This document shows, one piece after another, positions 56,466 to 64,000 of a stretch of 64,000 nucleotides of DNA. Position 1 is the first letter of the stretch, and every line of letters starts with the position of its first letter. The stretch is from Heterostelium album PN500 (taxonomy: Eukaryota > Evosea > Eumycetozoa > Acytosteliales > Acytosteliaceae). The notes beneath the pieces were generated by a model, which searched no databases, had not been told where the DNA came from, and worked only from the letters and a program-made list of their open reading frames with translations. The translations under genes and the position numbers were made by a program. The stretch is from the NCBI RefSeq assembly GCF_000004825.1, contig NW_008805063.1:372857-436856 (forward strand), written 5' to 3'.

Positions 56466-57976
56466 ATGGTTAATTTAGGAGGAGGATCTGAAAAATGCAC
56501 TGCTTGCCAAAAGACTGTCTATTTGACTGAAAAGATCGTCGTCGAAGACAAAGAAGAGAAAAAGACATTCCACAAGTTGTGTTTGAAATGTTCTCACTGT
56601 AAGATTACATTGTCTCTTGGTAGCTACGCCTCAATGAACGGTGTCATGTATTGCAAGCCACATTTCAAGCAATTGTTTGCCACCAAGGGTAATTACGACG
56701 AAGGTTTCGGAAAGTCAAAGCATTCCGAAAAATGGACTCCACAAGCAAATCCAGCTGCATCCACTCCAGGTATTTATTATTTAAACCCATTCATTTTTTT
56801 TGTATAAAAAAATATTAATATTTTTCCATTTCTTCCACTTTTTTTTTTGTTTTTCCAGCATCATTTATTAAATTAGAAGAAGTAAAGACAACTGAAAAAA
56901 AAGATACACCAACCGGTATCTCTTCCAAGTTTTCAGGTAGTTTGGAGAAGTGTGCTGTCTGTTCAAAGACTGTATATTTGACTGAGAAGACTGTTGTTGA
57001 GGATAAGGATGACAAGAAGGTTCTCCACAAGGCCTGTTTGAAGTGCGCTCACTGCAGTGTCACATTGAATCTCGGTACCTACGCCTCAATGAACGGTGTC
57101 TTTTACTGTAAGCCACATTTCAAGCAATTGTTTGCCGCCAAGGGTAACTTTGACGACATGGCCGGAAACGCCGCCAAGAGCGACAAGTGGACTCCACAAG
57201 CCGTCTCTGCACCAGCAACTTTTGTGCCAGTCGAGAAAGTCGCCCAAGAGAAGAACACTCAACAATCGTCGAACCCAGACGTCGCCAAGAAATTCAGCGC
57301 CACCTCCTCTGAGAAATGCCATCTCTGTGTCAAGACTGTCTATTTGACTGAGAAGGTCGTACTCGAGGAGACCGACGCCCGTAGAATCTTCCACAAGACC
57401 TGCTTGAAGTGCTCTCACTGTCAGGTGATCCTCAACTTGGGAACACTCGCCCAATTGGACGGTGTCATCTACTGCAAGCCACATTTCAAACAGTTGTTCG
57501 CTCTCAAGGGTAATTTGGACGAGGGATTCGGACGTACCAAGCGTACCGACAATCCATTCCCATACCTCGAGAAGAAGGAGGACTACGTGCCGTCGGTCGA
57601 CAAGATCGAACAAGACAGCCAAGCTCAAGCCGAGACCGAGTATGAGAAATTCAAGAGATTGTCCGAGCAAAAGTATGTCGACGACGATCCCAAGCCAGTT
57701 TTCAACCCAGAGGCTTCCTACGAGCATCAACAAGCCGCTGTCGATGAAGAACCAGCAGCATCAGAGCCAGAACAACAAGAACAAGAAAAAGTAGAAGATG
57801 AACAACCAAAAGTAGATCAACATGAAGAAAAGGAAGAACAACAAGAAGAAGAGAAACCAGCAGCTGCTGTCGAAGAAACACCATCATCAGAGGAAGCTGT
57901 TCAAGAGAAGAGTGAATCTGCTCCAGAGGTCAACAACGACCAATCTTCTGATTCTTCAGTCTCTGATCAAGAATAA
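56466..57976 (+). CDS. limF: Triple-LIM protein, LimF-like
   Basis: Two exons, 56466-56769 and 56859-57976, give 473 residues. Three LIM domains follow one another: CTACQKTVYLTEKIVVEDKE (from residue 10), CAVCSKTVYLTEKTVVEDKD (from about 139) and CHLCVKTVYLTEKVVLEETD (from about 255). Each ends with YCKPHFKQLFA. In each, the LIM is of the CRP/plant-WLIM kind with C-x2-C...H-x2-C-x2-C-x2-C and a final C-x2-H. A long acidic Glu/Gln/Pro tail (about 120 residues) follows. D. discoideum LimF has three LIM domains and links to Rab21 and phagocytosis; transfer of that name is by architecture only. Codon use indicates a well expressed cytoskeletal protein. Confidence 0.88.
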
Positions 57977-58691
57977 ACATAAATTAAACAAAAAAAAAAA
58001 AAAAACAAATATCATATCATAAATTAAACAAATATATATGTCTATCAAAATTATTGATTCTTTTTTTTTTTTTTTGTTTATATCTCAAATGATAAAGTAA
58101 ATAGGAATATTAATAAGTTTCTATCTATTTCTCAGATCTGAATAACTTGTCAAGGAAATTAATTTAGTTTGAATTTATTTTTCAAAATTATATAAATCAT
58201 AATCAATCAAATAAATTTCTAAACTATTACTTTACTTTATAGCAGTTGGTTAGTTTACAAAATAATGAATTACTATTTCATTAATTTTCATTGAAAAGTT
58301 TCGAACGATTTATTTTATTTTTGGGTGTTGTTGATGGTTGAAATAAATAAAACAATATTTTTTCTGATTGAATTTTTTGATTTTTTTTTTTTGATTTTTT
58401 TTAAAACATGCAAATCCTCATTTTGAAAAAAAAAATTGAGATTTAATTCTATATGTATGACGACTATTTATCTATAAAAATAGATATTTCTGTATATTCA
58501 TATATATATTTTTTTAAATTCATAAAATAATTTTATTTATTTATTCAAAACCACACACACAAACTGTATTTGTACGATTTCTATCGAAAAATAAAAAACA
58601 ATAAATCTCAAGATATAAATATATATATTTTACTTTTATATAAAAGTATACTTTAAGATATATATATTCTAAATATATATTATTTAAAAAA
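57977..58691. other. AT-rich intergenic region
   Basis: AT-rich spacer with repeated A/T runs between two plus-strand genes; no coding signal seen. Confidence 0.6.
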
Positions 58692-59957
58692 ATGTATTTA
58701 AATAGTAATAGTAATAACAATAATAGTAATAGTAGTAGTAGTAAAAATAAAAATAGTAATATTAAGAATAGTTCAATGTATGAATATAATGAAGATGTAC
58801 ATGATGAACAAGAACAATCTTTAAATAATGATAATGATCATGAAAATAATGATGAGAATATGGAACATGGATTCGAAGACGATGATATGATGGAAGGTAG
58901 AGAATATAATGAAGATTATGACCATGAAGAAGAGGAGGAAGAAGAGGAAGAAGAAGAAGAAGAAGTAAATGCTGCAGATGAGAATATGGATATATCACAA
59001 TACTGGACTGAAGAAGAGGATATGGTGGAGAGGGAAGAGTTCTATCCAGCAATACCTGCCAGACCCTCTTACTCAGTGAGAGACTTCCACAAGGAGTACG
59101 GACAGCATGATCCCAGTGGTTTGGACGGTCAGGACAATGAAGACGACGAAGATGGTGTCGTACCACACGGCGAACGTGTAAGAACACCGAGAGTAAGCTT
59201 TGAATCGAAAAAGCAGATATTTCACTTTGTAAAGCATCCAGTCGAGAAAGATAGTTCGTCGTACTTTGTTGACTCTTACGACAATCAATCGGAGAGTAGT
59301 AGCAGTGATAGTGACGACGAGAGAGATGAAGAAGATGACGATTCCGACGACGATTCCGATGATTCTGACAGAGAGCTATTCGTTTATTACAACCATGGAA
59401 ATAACAAAGGTGGTAATTCAATCTTGGGATATAATAATAGTAATAGTAATAATGGTGGTTATAATACTGATAGTAGTCAGAGTGACGATGAACGTGAAGA
59501 GGGAGAGGAGGAAGAGGAAGAAGAGGAGGATGATGAAGAAGTTGGAATTGTAAGAAAGAGTAAAGCTGAACTTGCAAAGGTTAGACAACAACAAGATGAA
59601 GATGAATACTACGATAGGGATATTGAAAGAAATGACGAGGAAGAAGAAGATGAAGATGACGAAGTCAACAGTGTGAATAGCATGAATAGTGTGGAGGAAA
59701 CTGGAAACAATGGCGAGAGTAAATTCTTTGATATGTCAAGCTATAATCCTTTTGGACAAGATAAATCGACAGAGTATCTTAGACAGTTGAACAGTCATAG
59801 AATGCATGTCAACACTTCAGAGGTAGCACCATCGTCACCTGCACAACAACAACAACAACAACTGGATCCAACAGCATCTCCTAGAAGATGGGCAATGAAC
59901 AAACCACAAATAATAAGATATCAACCTAAATTTGCACCACCTACTCCACAAAAAGAT

Positions 59958-59989
<32 letters not shown>

Positions 59990-62900
59990 GGATGATGAAG
60001 AGGAGGAGGAGGATGATAGTGAGGAAGATGTTGATACTCAGGAGGAGGTTGACACTGCCGAGGAAGTTGATAGCGATCGTCTCAATGAGATGATAGAGAA
60101 ACGCGCCGATATTGAACGCGAGTTGAAAGAGTATCGTGATAAGACCGAAGTGGAACGTCGTAGACTTCGTGATTGTTTCATTCACGCCAAGCAGAATCTC
60201 AAGGAGAAGATCGAGTTGGCGTCAAAGGAACTCGTTGTTCAACCTACCTCAGCAACTGCCATATTAGCACTGCAACAACTTAAACAACATAATAGTAATA
60301 ATCATAGTAATCATCAACCAACAACACAACAACAATCAACTAAATCAAGCTCAGACAATGCCGATAGAATATTCATTGAGAATCAATCGATGAAGGAAGA
60401 GTTGGAAGATATCCTCTACTCTTTGGCATCACTACAACAAAAGATTAATGATATGGAGCTAAGTTTGGATTCAAACGATCGATATCCATCCAGTCCAAAG
60501 ATATATCGTAACGATAGTAACAGTTCGCTCTCAGATGAATTCATCCATTTGGTAAGTTGTTCAAAGCCAAACAAACAAAACAAAACAAAACAATATAATC
60601 GAGTTGGTTTGATAAATGCTAACAACATATTTATACATACATATATTTCATAATTGTAGAAACAACATTTAGAAAACGAAAGAAAAGAAATGCTATTGAG
60701 AGATAGAGAGTTGGAAGATATAACTAAACATCTGTTGGATATGGCGTTACAAGTATCGAGTACTGTCTTTTTAAATTCGAAATCATCGTCGTCAACATCG
60801 TCGTCATTGTCATCCGAGGACAGCTCTCAACATTCAAGGCAACTTGAGAAAGAAGTTGAATTCTATAAGAATCAAATCATTGCTTTGGAATCAAGATTGG
60901 GTCAATGGAAATATCATAATGAAATGTTACATATTGAATTATTAGTAAGTTGTTGTAATTAAATATTTAAAACACTTAATAATATTAATATTAAATGATA
61001 AACATCATTTTAGAAGGATAAACAAAATAATTCAGAAGAACTTTTAAATCTATCTTCAAAGATTGAAAAAGTAGAACAGGAAAGAGATAAGTTGTGTTTG
61101 AGAATCGATCAGTTGGTTGCCGATTTGGGTGCCATGGAAGGCAAAGAATCGATGTTGTCGAGCATGGTCAATAATTTGACTATCGACAAGGAGACGTTGT
61201 CTCAGACACTGGAGGATATGGAGCGTGACCGTGACGACTTGATGAGCAGATTCAACCAGTTGGTTTTGGAGATGCGTGAGATGAGCGAGTCTGCTGTGTC
61301 ACAGTTGCAAGAGATCATCGAAGTCATGACATTCGAGCGTGAGGAACTGCAAGACAAGATAAAGAATGCCGAATCCGAGCGGAATGCACTCATCAAGAAG
61401 TTGGAGCTGCTCACCACTCAAATCGATAGACTTCAATTCGACAATGTTGATTTGGTCATTAGATTCAAACAGACCAATGACACCAACAGCAATCTTCTGC
61501 AACAAACGGAAGAGACCATCAAGAAGTTGGCAGCCAGTGAATTGGAGTGTAATCATCTGCAGAATCAGTTGAACATTGCCAATAACAGGCTTAGCTGGGC
61601 CGATAAAGAGATTGAGCGACTCACCAAGGAGATGAACCGACTGGTGAATGCGTCGTCGCTGTCCACGTCGGGTGAGCAGCCCGTCACATGGAATGAGAGT
61701 AACCTCAAGATTAGAACAGTGTTGGAAGGTGTGAAAAACAAGGTTATGTCCATGAAAGACATGTTGGCAAAAGAGAAGCAAGAGATTCGTCAACTTGGCG
61801 AATGTTTGGAATTGGTCGTGCAGCTTGGCAAGAAGAATTCCAATCAGACCATATCGACGCTACGTGACTACATCCTCAGAGAAGCGGAAACAACCAAAGC
61901 TGGAATCGCTTCGAAACTCAACCAAATCACAACGACAACGACATCGATTGACAGCCAGCAAGATCAACAACTTATTTCCACTGATAATGGCAGTCCCAAC
62001 AAGTATCTCTATGACGAGGTTAGCTACCAGAAGAACAAGTTGAATGAAATGCAAAACAAGATTGTCAGACTGGAAGGTCAGATCATTGAGATCACCGCAG
62101 AGAATAACGCCTATGTTGGCGACCAAGTCATGCAGCTCATGCGAATGGAGAACAAGATAAGAAAGATGGAAGCCGGCATCTCGGGACTGACGTCCGTCGA
62201 CTACACTCCAAGAAACAGCCAGATTCCAGTACAATCGACCACTATTACCACTACTACCACTACACAATTCATTGATAGTTCATTGATATCATCGCCACCA
62301 ACCACCACCGCCGCCGCCACTACACCCACTCAAACATCACCAATCACAACAACGATCACCACCGGTGTCAGAGAGATACATTCACCCAAATTCGATACTA
62401 CCACTATTGAATCGATTACAATTGATCCAACCACACCAGACAACTCAAGCTCAACAAACCCAACTTTGAAATTTGTTGTCGATGAAAGTGATAATCACCC
62501 AACCTCTACTGTAACACCAATACCAATAGTAACAAACAAGCAACAAACAACTAGTAATAATCAAGTTAAAAGAAGAGAACATTCAAACAATAGCAATGTT
62601 TATCACGGTGATTCGATTGTATGTGTACTAAAAGAATCGATGGCATTTGGATTGAGCTCCTATTGCTCGTCATTCTTCTTCCAGTTGATGCGAAACAGTG
62701 CAACCAATATGTCAGACATCTCAGAGGCAAGTCTGAAGTATGGCATTGGTGCAATGGCATTGACTGGAATCATAAGAACCAGTTGGATTGGTGTTAAACA
62801 ATTGTTGATGAAACCAACAACAAAAACAGTCACCCCAATTCCGAGCATCACCGACACACCGACACCAGGTGATCTCGAATCGGAAGAATCCACTGAAATT

Positions 62901-63167
62901 CCTCTACTTCTTCAAGATGAACCACCAGAGTCACTCATAAAAGATACAGTTGTATCAGGTGCACTTGGTGCTGCTCTATGTAGCACTGTATTATACTTTA
63001 AACACAAAAAACCAGAATTACTACTCACCAGTGCAATGATTGGATTTGGTATTGGTGGGGCATCGAGATTCTTCATCAGTAACAACAACAGCAACACTAT
63101 TAAACACACCAATAATAATACCATAAGTAACACTACAAATTCAAACAAACAAAAACTATTACAATAA
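58692..63167 (+). CDS. Large acidic coiled-coil protein with Gly-rich membrane tail
   Basis: Three exons, 58692-60551, 60660-60944 and 61014-63167 (both joins phase 0), give 1432 residues. Residues 1-450 are low complexity, dominated by Asn/Ser runs and Glu/Asp blocks. From about 470 a coiled coil begins (MIEKRADIERELKEYRDKTE) and continues with breaks to about 1090 (KDKQNNSEELLNLSSKIEKV, DMERDRDDLMSRFNQLVLEM). A Thr/Pro/Ser linker follows. The last 200 residues contain four hydrophobic stretches (MAFGLSSYCSSFFFQLM, YGIGAMALTGIIRTSWIGV, VSGALGAALCSTVLYF, LLTSAMIGFGIGGASRFFI) with Gly/Ala spacing, a likely membrane domain. It resembles the Tim17/22/23-type layout in number and Gly content only. 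It may tether an organelle membrane to another structure; inference. Confidence 0.75.
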
Positions 63168-64000
63168 AATAAATATAATTGTGATTTATAGAAAAAAACA
63201 AAAACAAAACAACAACAATGAATCAAAAAGGGTGTAAATTTATTTGTGTGATGGTTGGTTGAAGTGGTATTTTACAATCTAGTGCTAGTGAAGTGATGTT
63301 TAGTTGTTTAAAGAAAATCATTGTTGTTTGATGTTACTTTGACTCTTTGAAAACATAAATGTTTTTAATGATAATAGAGATTATAATAATTAAAATGAAA
63401 GTTTGTTCAACCCGAGTTTAAAAAAGGGTGTTTAATTAATTAAAAATAGTTTTTTTTTTATCTAGTGTTTTTGATTTTTAACCTCGCTGTAAAAGGTTTT
63501 TTTGTCTATTAATATTTCCATTTGACTTTAATGCAATCATGCTAATGTTAGTTGGTGCAGATCTATAAAGAAACATTAATGATCATTTTAAACAGTATTC
63601 TTTAAATCATGGTTGCATGTTTTATGAACACCTTGAAATCAATTCGACTTTATCAAGCAAAGATTTGCTTTGATTTTATAGATTGTCATTGCTTTCTTTC
63701 ATACCAAGTTGCACAGGCTGCCGAAAGATAGATAAATTAAACAAAAATATCGCATTGGATAAAAAGTGATCACTTTTTACATTTATTGAGGGTTGGAAAA
63801 AAGGATATGATGATGGTGACCGATCACAAAAAACAAAAACAAAAAAAAAAAGCAAAAGGTCATATATATTTTGGTGGCTTCAACAACTTTTCAACTATAT
63901 TTATAGTATATTGTATGGGCAGATCGCACGATATTTTTTGTGTTTTTTTTTGCAAATTCTGGACAAGAAAACTACCGTTTGTGAATCAAATCTCGTGTGA
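63168..64000. other. AT-rich region at the window end
   Basis: Downstream region of the coiled-coil gene running to the window edge. No ORF of note and no RNA gene recognised on either strand. Any gene starting here would lie mostly outside the window. Confidence 0.6.

Noticed and set aside
1-64000. CRISPR arrays, prokaryotic defence or toxin operons
   Set aside because: The window is intron-containing eukaryotic DNA. The regular short repeats are microsatellites or amino-acid homopolymer codons, with no spacer structure.

Overview
The window looks like nuclear chromosomal DNA of a social amoeba (Dictyostelia). The signs are very AT-rich intergenic DNA with long A/T runs, short AT-rich introns with GTAAGT-type donors, Asn and Gln homopolymer tracts in many proteins, FNIP repeats (a dictyostelid hallmark), a LimF-like triple-LIM protein and Asn-rich membrane proteins. 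Many highly coded genes use C-ending codons, so a species other than D. discoideum is my guess; this is inference and the species is not determined. Exon coordinates were joined by hand from reading frame, splice sites and family alignment from memory; no database search was run.

Layout. 1-1.25 kb holds broken coding-like segments at the window edge. 1.8-10.9 kb holds a sigma-1-receptor/ERG2-like protein, an FNIP-repeat protein, an HspBP1/Fes1-type Hsp70 exchange factor, a small zinc-ribbon protein, an Hsp110 chaperone and an Asn-rich membrane protein. 11.0-15.0 kb is a genomic scrapyard around one intact tRNA-Leu(AAG): a degenerate tRNA copy, duplicated zinc-finger ORF pieces, two reverse-transcriptase-like remnants and a decayed FNIP gene. 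15.06-34.7 kb is a long run of minus-strand housekeeping genes: mitochondrial-type RecA, a DHX33-like DEAH helicase, 14-3-3, a P-loop kinase-like protein, a 66-residue two-exon gene, a RABL6-like GTPase, a TBC1D22-like RabGAP, RNase P/MRP subunit Rpp30 and two tandem metallophosphoesterases. 35.0-63.2 kb is mostly plus strand: a probable mitochondrial protein, a 5.2 kb gene-free gap, a PH+LIM protein, a degenerate Ras-like protein ending in a CaaX box, a tandem pair of F-box-like proteins, two secreted proteins, an S28 serine peptidase, a triple-LIM protein and a 1432-residue coiled-coil protein with a Gly-rich membrane tail.

How the genes relate. The clearest functional neighbourhood is the divergent pair of Hsp70 nucleotide exchange factors (HspBP1/Fes1 at 4.4-5.6 kb and Hsp110 at 6.9-9.3 kb). 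RABL6, TBC1D22, Rpp30 and DHX33 are housekeeping genes with no evident shared pathway. Local duplication is common: FNIP gene and pseudogene, two phosphoesterases, two F-box-like genes, and zinc-finger fragments. No CRISPR, prokaryotic system or complete mobile element is present. The best leads for something undescribed are two long hairpins beside the 14-3-3 leader, the small spliced gene at 23.2-23.5 kb, the membrane tail of the coiled-coil protein, and the mosaic around the tRNA.
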